A stretch of 64,000 nucleotides of DNA. Origin: Perlabentimonas sp046542995. GTDB lineage: Bacteria > Bacteroidota > Bacteroidia > Bacteroidales > Tenuifilaceae. Below the pieces are notes generated by a model. It did no database searches and was not told where the DNA came from. It saw only the letters and a program-made list of their open reading frames with translations. Positions 33,864 to 42,492 of this stretch are shown in pieces. The stretch's first letter is position 1, and each line of letters begins with the position of its first letter. Made by a program: the position numbers and the translations under genes. The stretch lies in the NCBI GenBank assembly GCA_046542995.1, contig JBKHAH010000003.1, positions 18,536 to 82,535 on the forward strand, written 5' to 3'.

Positions 33864-35456
33864 ATGCTAAAGGAACGAATTCATAGATACATTTTCTTAT
33901 TAGCCATTGGGCTTTGCCTTGTTAGCCTTCCATTTTCTCGCTTTACGTTAACCCTCTCTTTGATACTGCTTACTGCAAATTGGCTTATTGAAGGCAGCTG
34001 GTTGTATTGGAAGAACATAAAAAGTACACCTGCTATACTTATTTTTCTCCTAATCTATCTTGCTCTCATATTTGGGTTGTTCTATTCAGATAATATTGAT
34101 TATGCTCTTGCGGATTTAAGATTGAAGCTACCATTGTTAATTGTTCCTTTAATTTTTGCAACATCGCCGCCGTTATCAAGTGAGGAGCGCCAGTACATTA
34201 TATCCTTATTTTGCTTTTCAGTATTTGTTGCTACAGCGATAAGTTTTGTTATCTACGTGCAAAATTTCTCGCTTGGGAGCAGTAACGTTCGCGAAATCTC
34301 CCCATTTATATCACATATTCGATATGCAATCATGATAAGTATTGCCATAGCTTTATTACTTTGGTATGCTATGAAGGAAAAGAGAAAGTTTGTTGCTGGT
34401 GCTTATGTGGTTTTAGCCTTATGGTTAATATTTTTCATTTTCGTGCTTCAGTCATTAACAGGGATGGTGTTATTAATGTTTGTAGCATGGGTTTTTGCAG
34501 TAGCGCTCGTGCTAAGGATCAATATAAAGTACTTGAAATGGTCTTTCATACTCCTTATTGTTATCTTATCCTTTTTTCCACCCTTTTATATATACAGTAA
34601 AACGATTGATTATTTCTCAAATAGAGAGGATGTTGCAGTTGATACCTTACCTAAATATACTGTTAATGGGAACAAGTACGCCCACCATAAAAACCCTAAA
34701 CAGTACGAAAACGGTAACCTGGTTTGGATAAATGTATGCTGGGAAGAGTTAGAGCAGGAGTGGAACAGAAGGAGTAAATTAACTTTTGATGGAAACGACA
34801 GACTTAGTCAACCCCTTTACAGCACCTTAATTAGATACATGACATCAAAAGGATTTAAAAAGGATTCTGCCGGTGTTTGGAAACTTGATACCACTGATAT
34901 TAGGTTGATTGAGGACGGAGTGACTAGCGTTGTTTACAAAGATCATAAGCTGGGCGTTTACCCTAGATTGTATCAGGTTCTTTGGGAGGTTGACCAGTAT
35001 CTTTCCTTTGGTAAGGTTAGCGGAAGTTCCGTTGTGCAACGTATAGTATTTATTGATATTGCCATAGGAATTATAAAAAATAACTTTTGGTTTGGTGTTG
35101 GAACAGGCGATTTAAATGATGCGTTTACAAGCTATTATCGGACTAATGATGTGAATATCTCTGAGGATTTCTGGTACCTTTCACATAATCAGTTTTTAAC
35201 CCATTGGGTGCAGGTTGGTTTTCTGGGGCTGCTCCTGTTTGCATTTGGCTGGTTTTTGCCAATTTACTTGTTGCGAAAGAAGTTAGATTTTATAACAATT
35301 ATAGTTTTTGGCATCCTAACATTATCGATGCTTAATGAGGATACTTTTCAAACTCACATAGGCGTTTCAATGGTTGGGTTGTTTTATGGAATCTTTGTTT
35401 TTGGCTCTTCAAAACCTAATGTTAAATCAGAGGATTGGTATGCCCCAAAGAATTGA
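33864..35456 (+). CDS. O-antigen ligase/polymerase family membrane protein
   Basis: 530 residues from the ATG at 33864; an upstream TTG frame is less likely. About ten to twelve hydrophobic helices with one long periplasmic loop (about residues 245-395), followed by the Wzy_C-type region: RIVFIDIAIGIIKNNFWFGV, GTGDLND and SHNQFLTHWVQVGFLGLLLF, where His and Gly residues match the ligase core. It probably joins or polymerises a surface glycan on the periplasmic side of the inner membrane. The loop is larger than usual and holds no recognised domain. Its last 17 bases overlap the glycosylase gene. Confidence 0.8.
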   Translation: MLKERIHRYIFLLAIGLCLVSLPFSRFTLTLSLILLTANWLIEGSWLYWKNIKSTPAILIFLLIYLALIFGLFYSDNIDYALADLRLKLPLLIVPLIFATSPPLSSEERQYIISLFCFSVFVATAISFVIYVQNFSLGSSNVREISPFISHIRYAIMISIAIALLLWYAMKEKRKFVAGAYVVLALWLIFFIFVLQSLTGMVLLMFVAWVFAVALVLRINIKYLKWSFILLIVILSFFPPFYIYSKTIDYFSNREDVAVDTLPKYTVNGNKYAHHKNPKQYENGNLVWINVCWEELEQEWNRRSKLTFDGNDRLSQPLYSTLIRYMTSKGFKKDSAGVWKLDTTDIRLIEDGVTSVVYKDHKLGVYPRLYQVLWEVDQYLSFGKVSGSSVVQRIVFIDIAIGIIKNNFWFGVGTGDLNDAFTSYYRTNDVNISEDFWYLSHNQFLTHWVQVGFLGLLLFAFGWFLPIYLLRKKLDFITIIVFGILTLSMLNEDTFQTHIGVSMVGLFYGIFVFGSSKPNVKSEDWYAPKN

Positions 35457-35955
35457 TGAAAAATTTTTTACCCGTGATGTTTTGGATGTTGCTCCAGATT
35501 TACTGGGGAATGTTTTAGTAAGAAGAACAGAGAATGGGAATATGAGCAGGCACATTATTACTGAGGTAGAGGTTTACAGGGGCGAGGATGATTTAGCTTG
35601 TCATGCTTGCAAAGGCAGAACAAAAAGAACGGAGATGATGTTCGCCAAAGGGGGTTGCTTATATATATATCTAATATATGGAATCCACTGGATGATGAAT
35701 ATTGTTACGGGAGGGGAGGGAAATCCTCAGGCTGTATTAATTAGAGGTCTGGATGTGTTTGATGGTCCGGGTAAGTTAACAAAGGGTTTAAATATTGATA
35801 AAAGTTTTAATGGCGAGTTATTAGTAAGCTCACAGAGGGTTTGGGTTGAACCGGCAAACCAGAAGTATCAAGTTTTTACAGGTCCAAGAATTGGAATAGA
35901 TTACGCTGGTGATTACTGGGCAAAAATCCCCTGGCGTTACTGGATAAATTTTTAG
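35440..35955 (+). CDS. DNA-3-methyladenine glycosylase (AAG/MPG family)
   Basis: 171 residues from the ATG at 35440, overlapping the upstream gene by 17 bases; the frame is open further upstream but the family begins near this Met. Removes alkylated purines from DNA. Seen: FTRDVLDVAPDLLGNVLVRR, HIITEVEVYRGEDDLACHAC (catalytic Glu region), GRTKRTEMMF, YIYLIYGIHWMMNIVT, GNPQAVLIRG, GPGKLTKGL and GPRIGIDYAGDYWAKIPWRY. Slightly shorter than the usual 190-200 but all motifs are present. Translational coupling to an O-antigen ligase gene is odd functionally and probably incidental. The 176 bases downstream show nothing distinct. Confidence 0.92.
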   Translation: MPQRIDEKFFTRDVLDVAPDLLGNVLVRRTENGNMSRHIITEVEVYRGEDDLACHACKGRTKRTEMMFAKGGCLYIYLIYGIHWMMNIVTGGEGNPQAVLIRGLDVFDGPGKLTKGLNIDKSFNGELLVSSQRVWVEPANQKYQVFTGPRIGIDYAGDYWAKIPWRYWINF

Positions 35956-36131
35956 ATATTTTTCAGCATTGCAATTGTATGTGATTACTAAATGTCTTGT
36001 TTTCAGATTGTGCTGTTTTTTTTTGCCTCGTAATTTTTTGATACCCACGCATTCCTCCCCAATGCTGCTATTTTGAGGTTTAACGTATTGTAGTTATTAC
36101 CTTTTTTACAGTTACATTCACTTAATGCTGC

Positions 36132-38510
36132 TTAAAACCCCGATTTTACCCTTTTAGGAACATTTCCCTTATCCCTGTTTATTAATTTTTTCTCTTTCCC
36201 AGTTTGAAATTGATAGCTTAAACGAAACATTATTGGGACTGTTGGGAGCTTTAGATTTCCGCGGTAACTGCTCGTGAAATTCTGTGCTTCAATTTCTGAA
36301 CCTTGGTAAATAAAAGTTTTGGCAAATGGAAGCGCTGCCATTACACCCACCTTGACATTGTTTTTAAAAGTTTTATCTAACGATAAGAAGTAAAGAGCAT
36401 CACAAAAAGCATTCCCTTGTATCTTATATTTTACTGTTGAGTATTGGAAGGTCCCTGAGAGTGCAAAATCGTTCTTTAAAGAGAGCACCGATGAGAAGCC
36501 AGCATCAATCACCCAATTAGTTCTTTTTTCAATGTTATAATGCTTAGCAAGGCTATTCCCGTTAGTTAACTGGTTGTAAAATCGGATTGATGGACTTAAA
36601 GTGAGTGAACCAAATTTAAGGGAACCTAAAAATTGCATTCCAAGTTGATAAATACTCCCAAGGTTATGTTGCTGCGTTTCAAAGATATTGCTTTCGTTCA
36701 GAAATGTGAGGTTATTAATGGCATTGTTCATATTTTCATAAAAAAGTCGTGTTGAAACATAGCTGACATTGAAACGGATGGAATGCTCTGCATAAATTCG
36801 GTGCGTAAATTCGGGTTCAAGAAAAGGATTCCCTTTGCGTATTGAGTATGGATTATCCATGTAAATGTATGGATTTAGCTGAAATACGTTAGGTCTGTTA
36901 ACTGAGCGCCTGTATGAGAGCAGAATATTTTGCTTTGTATTAAGTTTATATTTAAAGGTTATGTAAGGTAAAACGGAGAGTTCAGGTTTGTTAAAATCAT
37001 TATTCAGTTCAGTATCTACATATTCAGTCCTAACCCCAAGGTTAATATTATACCTTGTTCTCTTATAATGAAAGGTACTATATAGTGCAAATAGCTGCTC
37101 ATTATAACCGAAGCTACTTACCGATTTGTTATGCATTGACTTTACCCCTGCTTTTACTCCAGTATTCATAGTGAAATTCTCACCTATTGGGTTAGAGTAA
37201 TCTATTTTTAAACTTGTAGCAACCTGTTCAGGTTTTTCTGAGTTAAGTATAGAGACTTCTTCATCATTATTGTCATTTATGTAAACTGTTGAATTGTTGG
37301 CTTTAAGGAGTGAGTTGCTGATATCAAAAGTTATTTCGCTTCCCTTTTTTTCAAACAGGTGCCTGTAGTACAATGAGTTGAAAACATTCAGGTTTTGATC
37401 TGTCTCTTCTTTAGTGCTATTCCAGATTTGGTTCATGTTTCCAACAATATCCATATATACTTTTCCATCTTGTTCGTAGGAGTAGGGATTTATTGAACCA
37501 TAGTAGTTTATAATATCTTGGGATGTTGCTTGGTAATCAAATCCATAATGAAACTTATGCGAGAGGTTCTTTTGCTTTATCTGTTCAACCGATGTAATAT
37601 CTAACGTTTCCCAAGTATTCCTTATTTCCCATTTATAGGTCTCGTCAATGTTTTCAAAGTTAATTTCTCCATTATATGAAGTGTAAAGGTTTAGCTTTTT
37701 AAATCCATAGTGTAAGCTATAATTAGGAAATGAATATACAATAGATTTCGATGTTGGTATTTCGGTAAAGAATTGTCCGCTGAAACCAGCATCTTTCTCC
37801 TTTTTTAATACAATATTTATTACCCCCGACGCATTCCCATCGTAGCTTGAGGGTGGCGTATTCATAATCTCAACCCGGTCTATATGAGATGGGTTTAATT
37901 GTTTTATAAAACTCATATCACGCTCTTTACCGTTTACAAAAAGCAGGATGGCCCTGCTGCCCTCAAGCGACAAGTTCTGCTTTAGGTCAACTTGTACGCC
38001 GGGTACATGCCGAAGTAACTTGGGCGTATTGCCCGATGCAGAAAGAATTCTTTTATTAATAAAAAAGATGGTTCTGTCATTTTCGATTTTCCCTTTAATG
38101 CGTTCTCCAACCAGAACAACTTGGTCTAAAAGTTGTACTGAATCTTTTACGTAAATAGTTCCAGCATCGTAATTACCTGAGTTAACAATGTTAATTCTTT
38201 TCGTAGTTTTTTTATATCCTACCGATGATGCCTGAAGTGTATATTTCCCTTTTGCTAAAGGTCTAATGTTAAACTTACCATTCTCATCAGCAATAGTTCC
38301 TGTAATTAAGAGATTAGCCCCATCTGATTCAGCCATTAGTCCCACTGTTGCATACGGAACAGGTTGGTTGCTTTCCTCTTCAATAACAATTCCCGTAATT
38401 GTACAATCCATCTGCGCGTAAAGCATGGGAGAGCAAATAAATGATGCAGAGATGAATAGAATTTTTGCATTCTTGAAGATCCTTTCTTGAAGATTTTTTG
38501 AATTTTTCAT
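36132..38510 (-). CDS. Outer-membrane beta-barrel protein, TonB-dependent-receptor-like
   Basis: 792 residues from the ATG at 38510. A signal peptide (about 1-33, ending LYAQ) is followed by a CarboxypepD_reg-like domain (TGIVIEEESNQPVPYATVGL, about 40-120), a plug-like region (PKLLRHVPGVQVDLKQ, DRVEIMNTPPSSYDGNASG) and a large C-terminal barrel (about 235-792) of the OMP_b-brl_3 type with YRRSVNRPNVFQLNPYIYMD and RKGNPFLEPEF. It likely takes up or binds a large ligand at the cell surface. No SusD partner is present. A membrane LytTR regulator gene lies 131 bases upstream on the same strand. Confidence 0.87.
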   Translation of the reverse strand: MKNSKNLQERIFKNAKILFISASFICSPMLYAQMDCTITGIVIEEESNQPVPYATVGLMAESDGANLLITGTIADENGKFNIRPLAKGKYTLQASSVGYKKTTKRINIVNSGNYDAGTIYVKDSVQLLDQVVLVGERIKGKIENDRTIFFINKRILSASGNTPKLLRHVPGVQVDLKQNLSLEGSRAILLFVNGKERDMSFIKQLNPSHIDRVEIMNTPPSSYDGNASGVINIVLKKEKDAGFSGQFFTEIPTSKSIVYSFPNYSLHYGFKKLNLYTSYNGEINFENIDETYKWEIRNTWETLDITSVEQIKQKNLSHKFHYGFDYQATSQDIINYYGSINPYSYEQDGKVYMDIVGNMNQIWNSTKEETDQNLNVFNSLYYRHLFEKKGSEITFDISNSLLKANNSTVYINDNNDEEVSILNSEKPEQVATSLKIDYSNPIGENFTMNTGVKAGVKSMHNKSVSSFGYNEQLFALYSTFHYKRTRYNINLGVRTEYVDTELNNDFNKPELSVLPYITFKYKLNTKQNILLSYRRSVNRPNVFQLNPYIYMDNPYSIRKGNPFLEPEFTHRIYAEHSIRFNVSYVSTRLFYENMNNAINNLTFLNESNIFETQQHNLGSIYQLGMQFLGSLKFGSLTLSPSIRFYNQLTNGNSLAKHYNIEKRTNWVIDAGFSSVLSLKNDFALSGTFQYSTVKYKIQGNAFCDALYFLSLDKTFKNNVKVGVMAALPFAKTFIYQGSEIEAQNFTSSYRGNLKLPTVPIMFRLSYQFQTGKEKKLINRDKGNVPKRVKSGF

Positions 38511-38641
38511 CGCATTGAATTTTAAGATTAACAATGCAAATGGAGGAAGATATAAGAAGGTAACCAAGCTATTGGTTTATACAGCAAGGGTTTGTTACCA
38601 GCGGAAAGTAGATTTTATAAAAATGGTATGAAATGTAAATT
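38511..38641. promoter_or_regulatory. Gap before the barrel gene with a GGTAAC/GTTACC inverted repeat
   Basis: 131 bases between the LytTR gene and the barrel gene. GGTAAC (38559-38564) and GTTACC (38594-38599) form an inverted pair about 29 bases apart. A LytTR protein could bind here, but the match to known LytTR sites is poor. Confidence 0.25.
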
Positions 38642-39538
38642 TTAGTGATGAATGGATAGAAGGAACTGTTGGCTAAGTTCATCAAACTTTTTAACATTCT
38701 GGCGTGAAACGGGAATAATGCTACTGCTATCTTGAAGCTTAAGATGGTACCCCAGAGAATTACCTTTTTTTGATATTACTTTACCCAAATTTACTATAAA
38801 AGCTCTGTGAGTTCTCATAAAGTGAGGAATAGAATCAAGCTGCTGTTCAATATCACTAATTGAATTCCTGATTGTTACCTTAAACTCTCTTTCCTGCCTG
38901 ATGAGATGAAAAATCACATAGTTCCCTTTCGATTCGGCATAAATAAACTCATTTTTCAGGAAACTCAACTCTTCCTTTTTGGCCTTTGATTTAATCTGAA
39001 TCAATTTCTCGTTCGTTTCTTTCTGTCTGCTTTGGCTGTTAACTTTATATTCTTGAAATATTTCCGGGGTAAAAGCAAAGCGTATATTCACTAAGGATGG
39101 TATAACCACAGGTACAACACCGATTAGTACTGAGCGAATAAAAGAGTCGAGGAAGGTACTCATATTCAAGCGCTCACCTTGATCTTCGATTAGAAACCCA
39201 GCAGAATATGCAGAGAGCCCAATACTTGTTAAAATAATTAAAATTGAGAATAGTTCTTTTGAAACGGTCCAGCGTTTATTTTTTGAGAAGCAGCTTGTCT
39301 TTTTTATAATAACAGCCACAATAAATACGCATATTGATATTAACAGGCCGTATAATAAAACAGTAAGACTAAAACTGAAGGAGCGAGCCTCGTGTATTTG
39401 AAGCGGTTGGTAAGTAATGGCAAATAAGAAAAGAATGGCAATAAACGCTATTGCGCCCCAGATGGGTTTTTGTATTATAAAATTTTGAGGATACTGTCTG
39501 TAGAGTAGTTCTTTTATTTGGTTTATCTGATTATTCAT
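38642..39538 (-). CDS. Membrane-bound LytTR-family transcription regulator
   Basis: 298 residues. Four hydrophobic helices fill about 25-155 (IWGAIAFIAILFLFAITY, LTVLLYGLLISICVFIVAVI, LFSILIILTSIGLSAYSAGF, SVLIGVVPVVIPSLV). A short coiled linker leads to a LytTR DNA-binding domain at about 195-295: LSFLKNEFIYAESKGNYVIF, TIRNSISDIEQQL, FMRTHRAFIVNLGKV and IPVSRQNVKKF. There is no receiver domain or kinase, so the membrane part probably senses directly and the DNA-binding part stays tethered. The neighbouring outer-membrane barrel gene downstream is the natural target. Confidence 0.88.
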   Translation of the reverse strand: MNNQINQIKELLYRQYPQNFIIQKPIWGAIAFIAILFLFAITYQPLQIHEARSFSFSLTVLLYGLLISICVFIVAVIIKKTSCFSKNKRWTVSKELFSILIILTSIGLSAYSAGFLIEDQGERLNMSTFLDSFIRSVLIGVVPVVIPSLVNIRFAFTPEIFQEYKVNSQSRQKETNEKLIQIKSKAKKEELSFLKNEFIYAESKGNYVIFHLIRQEREFKVTIRNSISDIEQQLDSIPHFMRTHRAFIVNLGKVISKKGNSLGYHLKLQDSSSIIPVSRQNVKKFDELSQQFLLSIHH

Positions 39539-39710
39539 TTTACATAATCAAAGTGATAAGTTCATTTTTTATCTTTTGTAAGGTCTTAAAAAAACATTGT
39601 AACTTATATGAGGAGAAACTTATGTTGGTTTATAGTATCAGCATAAATTCTCCCCATAATATTGATTATCATTGAATATACTTATTTTGTGAACCCAAAC
39701 TAAGATACCC

Positions 39711-40706
39711 TTACTTAATAATTACATCTCCATTCACAATTTTATCTACCATACTCCTAATCGTGTCCCATCTTTCAGCGTCCATCTTTGGACCAATTAC
39801 TTCAATTACTTTACCCGATAAGATTGCTCCAATCTCAGCACATTGCTTTAGGGTTAAATTCTTTGTGAGGCCATATATAAACCCTGCGGCGAAAAGGTCG
39901 CCAGCACCTGTTGAGTCAATGGCATTTACGTTAATAACTCCCATCTTCACAACCTCTTCGCCTGATTTTATTAAAGAACCTTCGGCTCCGATTTTTACAA
40001 CCGCAATATCAACCATTTTAGAAATCTCTACCAATGCCTGCTCCGGAGATTTTCCCGTGAAAGCTTTTGCTTCATCCTCGTTGGCAAATACCACATCTAC
40101 ATATTCGCTAACTATGCGCTTAAGAAATTCAAGGTTTGCTTCTACCACGTTGTAGCTGGCTAGGTCTAATGATATTTTTAGCCCTGCCTGTTTCGCGGTT
40201 TTAATTGATTTCTCAATTAATGCATGGTTTTGTACCAAGTAGCCTTCAATATGTAAGAAGTTGTAGCCCTGAAATGATGACTCCTCAATGTCTGAGTCAA
40301 GCATCTCAATTGCTGCTCCCAGGTTTACAGCAAAGGTCCGCTCCGAGTCAGTAGAAACCAGTGCAAGCGCTCTCCCCGAAGCTGCTGTTCCAATGAGGAG
40401 GCTAGGGCTAATTCCCGTTGTGGTCATGTCCTTATTAAAAAAGTCGCCCATTTCATCCTTACCAACCTTACCAATAAATCCGGTTACAACACCAAGGTTC
40501 GCTAGGCCGTTTATTGTGTTTGCTGCGCTTCCACCTGAAGCAAGTGTTTGCTTTAGACCTATTGTTTGCTCTATAGCCTTTTCAATGGTTTCGTCGTCAA
40601 CTATTTGCATGCTGCCTTTAGGGAGGTTAAGAATCTCAAGCAGGTCATCATTCTCTAAACTGGTCATTATATCAACCAGCGCATTGCCAATACCAATAAC
40701 TTTCAT
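39711..40706 (-). CDS. PfkB-family kinase, adenosine-kinase-like
   Basis: 331 residues. Seen: the N-terminal GIGNALVDIM, the GG motif ASGGSAANTINGLANLG, GFIGKVGKDEMGDFF, an HIEGYLVQ segment typical of the adenosine kinase branch, ANEDEAKAFTG, VVKIGAEGSLI, and DSTGAGDLFAAGFIYGL with the catalytic Asp and anion hole. It probably phosphorylates adenosine or a related nucleoside with ATP in purine salvage; a sugar substrate remains possible. Monocistronic by spacing, with 172 bases to the LytTR gene downstream, where only a weak imperfect hairpin (about 39611-39656) was seen. Confidence 0.88.
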   Translation of the reverse strand: MKVIGIGNALVDIMTSLENDDLLEILNLPKGSMQIVDDETIEKAIEQTIGLKQTLASGGSAANTINGLANLGVVTGFIGKVGKDEMGDFFNKDMTTTGISPSLLIGTAASGRALALVSTDSERTFAVNLGAAIEMLDSDIEESSFQGYNFLHIEGYLVQNHALIEKSIKTAKQAGLKISLDLASYNVVEANLEFLKRIVSEYVDVVFANEDEAKAFTGKSPEQALVEISKMVDIAVVKIGAEGSLIKSGEEVVKMGVINVNAIDSTGAGDLFAAGFIYGLTKNLTLKQCAEIGAILSGKVIEVIGPKMDAERWDTIRSMVDKIVNGDVIIK

Positions 40707-40799
40707 TATTCAAATTTTTTTGTAAAAGTAATTTTTTTACCTCTTCTTTCCTATGATTTATATCTACATTTTTTAATGAGTAAAAATCGTTAAAAATAT

Positions 40800-40830
40800 T
40801 TTGCCGATAAAATATTATCATCTATATTTG
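40800..40830 (+). promoter_or_regulatory. Promoter of tRNA-Asn (TTTG-N19-TATATTTG)
   Basis: TTTG (40800-40803) and an exact -7 box TATATTTG (40823-40830) are 19 bases apart; the box ends 36 bases before the tRNA. The best Bacteroidota-type promoter in the window. Confidence 0.75.
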
Positions 40831-40866
40831 CACTCGCAAAAAAGGAAATATTTTTGCAAAAACCAT

Positions 40867-40940
40867 TCCTCATTAGCTCAGTTGGTTAGAGCACCTGACT
40901 GTTAATCAGGGGGTCCTAGGTTCAAGTCCTAGATGAGGAG
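40867..40940 (+). tRNA. tRNA-Asn (anticodon GTT)
   Basis: 74 bases. Acceptor TCCTCAT pairs perfectly with ATGAGGA, with discriminator G and no encoded CCA. D-arm AGCTCAGTTGGTTAGAGC, anticodon stem CCTGA/TCAGG with loop CTGTTAA (anticodon GTT, codons AAC and AAU), and T-arm CTAGG-TTCAAGT-CCTAG. A strong promoter precedes and a terminator follows. Confidence 0.97.
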
Positions 40941-40941
40941 C

Positions 40942-40977
40942 AAAAAGGGGAGGCTGAATTTTAGCCTCCCCTTTTTT
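40942..40977 (+). terminator. Terminator of tRNA-Asn
   Basis: Stem AAAAGGGGAGGCT / AGCCTCCCCTTTT (about 13 bp, 7-base loop) directly after the tRNA, ending in a run of T. Confidence 0.9.
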
Positions 40978-40993
40978 GTTAAGTGCGATTTGG

Positions 40994-41036
40994 CATAAAT
41001 AAAGGGAAGCATTACCGATGCTTCCCTTTATTTATG
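40994..41036 (-). terminator. Terminator of the eleven-gene signalling operon
   Basis: Perfect 19-bp stem (arms 40994-41012 and 41018-41036) with the 5-base loop TACCG, 20 bases past the stop of the last gene of the minus-strand operon. A T-run lies on the plus-strand side, so it may also back up the tRNA-Asn terminator. Confidence 0.8.
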
Positions 41037-41056
41037 ATTTTTTAAAGTGCAGGTAG

Positions 41057-41494
41057 TTACATTGTATCCACCAATGATAGCAGTCCAACAGCTAAACCTG
41101 GTTTCCCATCCCTAAATTTAAAGAATAGGTGGTATGCCCCTGTTTTTGTGCAAACATAGTCAATGGAAGGGTGGTCTTTTCCTGTGGCAACAATATGGGT
41201 GGTTGCTAATAATCTGTTGTTATCAAATAGTTCAAGAACTACTTTCCCTTCATAATCTTTTGAGTTACAAACAGAGAAGCGATACTTAATCCCCTTTTTA
41301 AGAATAACAGAAAATCTTTGCGTGGGAGGAGGGTCGCCTGCATCTAGTCGAATTGTAAAGTCTTTTAAAAAGGTGGCATCGCCTGCGATCATTCCACAGA
41401 TTTCAACCAGATCATCTTCCGTTTGTGCGGATAGCTTTGTTGAGAACCCCGCAATAAGAACTGATAGTAAAAGAATAAGGCAAGTATTTTTCAT
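41057..41494 (-). CDS. Small secreted protein of unknown function
   Basis: 145 residues. A signal peptide (about 1-24, LLLSVLIAGFSTKLSAQ) without a lipobox Cys at the cleavage site. The mature part of about 120 residues is probably all-beta (IKYRFSVCNSKDYEGKVVLE, YHLFFKFRDGKPGLAVG) with three Cys (positions about 33, 75 and 114). No named family is recognised. Last gene of the operon: 22 bases after the lipoprotein gene and 20 before the hairpin. By position it may be a periplasmic partner of the ABC system. Confidence 0.7.
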   Translation of the reverse strand: MKNTCLILLLSVLIAGFSTKLSAQTEDDLVEICGMIAGDATFLKDFTIRLDAGDPPPTQRFSVILKKGIKYRFSVCNSKDYEGKVVLELFDNNRLLATTHIVATGKDHPSIDYVCTKTGAYHLFFKFRDGKPGLAVGLLSLVDTM

Positions 41495-41516
41495 AATTCA
41501 AAGTTTTTCTAGAGTT

Positions 41517-42428
41517 TTACCCATTAAGCAGCTTATTTCTAATTTCCCGTACCTTAATTATGATGCTATTCAAGGTTTCTTCTGACATTTCAATGTTTTG
41601 AGTATCCTTTTGTTCAAAGGTGAGCACCCCATCTTTAACTACTTGAACAGGATCAGCATACTCATACGTTATCTTTACATCCTTGTATAGGCCCTGAATT
41701 TGTTCAAAATCCTTAATTAGATCTGCTATTTTAGGGTCGCGTTTGTAGTTATCAAGCAAAATCATTAGGTGATTCATAATCATCTTTTGCTCCCCAATGG
41801 TTTCGTTAATTCTGGGATGGTTTGCATCTTGCGCCACCCGGGTAGAAAGGTAGAGCCCTTCAATCCATACCCCAGCAATTATTAGCACGCTAAGGTGTGA
41901 ACGGTTTGTTTCGCGAAGGTAGCCATCAATGCGGTTGAAACTTTGCTGTGAGATAAGCATTAGGGAGTCAAGGTTCTCTCTATTGGTTGCAATTCTACTA
42001 AGGGTACTGAAGTCGAAAAATTGACCAACCTGAATACCATCCGCTAAGGATTTAATTGTTGAAATATAGTTAATAACAAGAGATGTCCTTTCGTACATGT
42101 TAATATAACCTAGGTCTGCCCCATAAATTCCTAGACCAATAGCTTTTTCGAAGTTGGTGTTCAGGTTGTTCTCCTTTTTTGTGCTTGCTAGGTAATCTTT
42201 GTTGAAGGGCATGTTAAGACCCTTGATCATGGCTGCAGTTTCAACAGGAGAGGATACATTCTGAATCATATCGTCAATAACTTCCGCTGCAATTTCCAGA
42301 GGTTGATCATCTAGGAGTTCATCTGGGATGTCAAATTCTCCGCTAGTTTCGTCCCTGTCCGAGTCAAAAAAACGACACGATGAAACGAGCAGTGTAGTAA
42401 TGAGGATGAGAGTTGTGATTCTAAGCAT
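41517..42428 (-). CDS. Lipoprotein of unknown function
   Basis: 303 residues. Signal peptide with lipobox LVSSC (Cys about 18), followed by an acidic linker (SDRDETSGEFDIPDELLDDQ). The rest is mostly helical (IAAEVIDDMIQ, YINMYERTSLVINYISTIKS, LSVLIIAGVWIEGLYLSTRV). No enzyme motif or named family is recognised. It lies 64 bases after the ABC fusion gene and 22 before the small secreted protein gene in one operon. I infer that it works with the transporter at the outer or inner membrane. Confidence 0.72.
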   Translation of the reverse strand: MLRITTLILITTLLVSSCRFFDSDRDETSGEFDIPDELLDDQPLEIAAEVIDDMIQNVSSPVETAAMIKGLNMPFNKDYLASTKKENNLNTNFEKAIGLGIYGADLGYINMYERTSLVINYISTIKSLADGIQVGQFFDFSTLSRIATNRENLDSLMLISQQSFNRIDGYLRETNRSHLSVLIIAGVWIEGLYLSTRVAQDANHPRINETIGEQKMIMNHLMILLDNYKRDPKIADLIKDFEQIQGLYKDVKITYEYADPVQVVKDGVLTFEQKDTQNIEMSEETLNSIIIKVREIRNKLLNG

Positions 42429-42492
42429 ATTTAAAAACGATTAAATGTAATGTTGTATTATCTCACTCTTCAAAAAGTAAAGATATAAAAAA

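Noticed and set aside
40288..40725. Plus-strand frame of 145 codons
   Set aside because: Antisense shadow of the adenosine-kinase-like gene, with Ser/Pro-rich composition typical of shadows.
40942..41036. Two adjacent hairpins as a CRISPR or repeat array
   Set aside because: The two stems differ in sequence and length and there are no regularly spaced repeats; they are terminators of facing transcripts.
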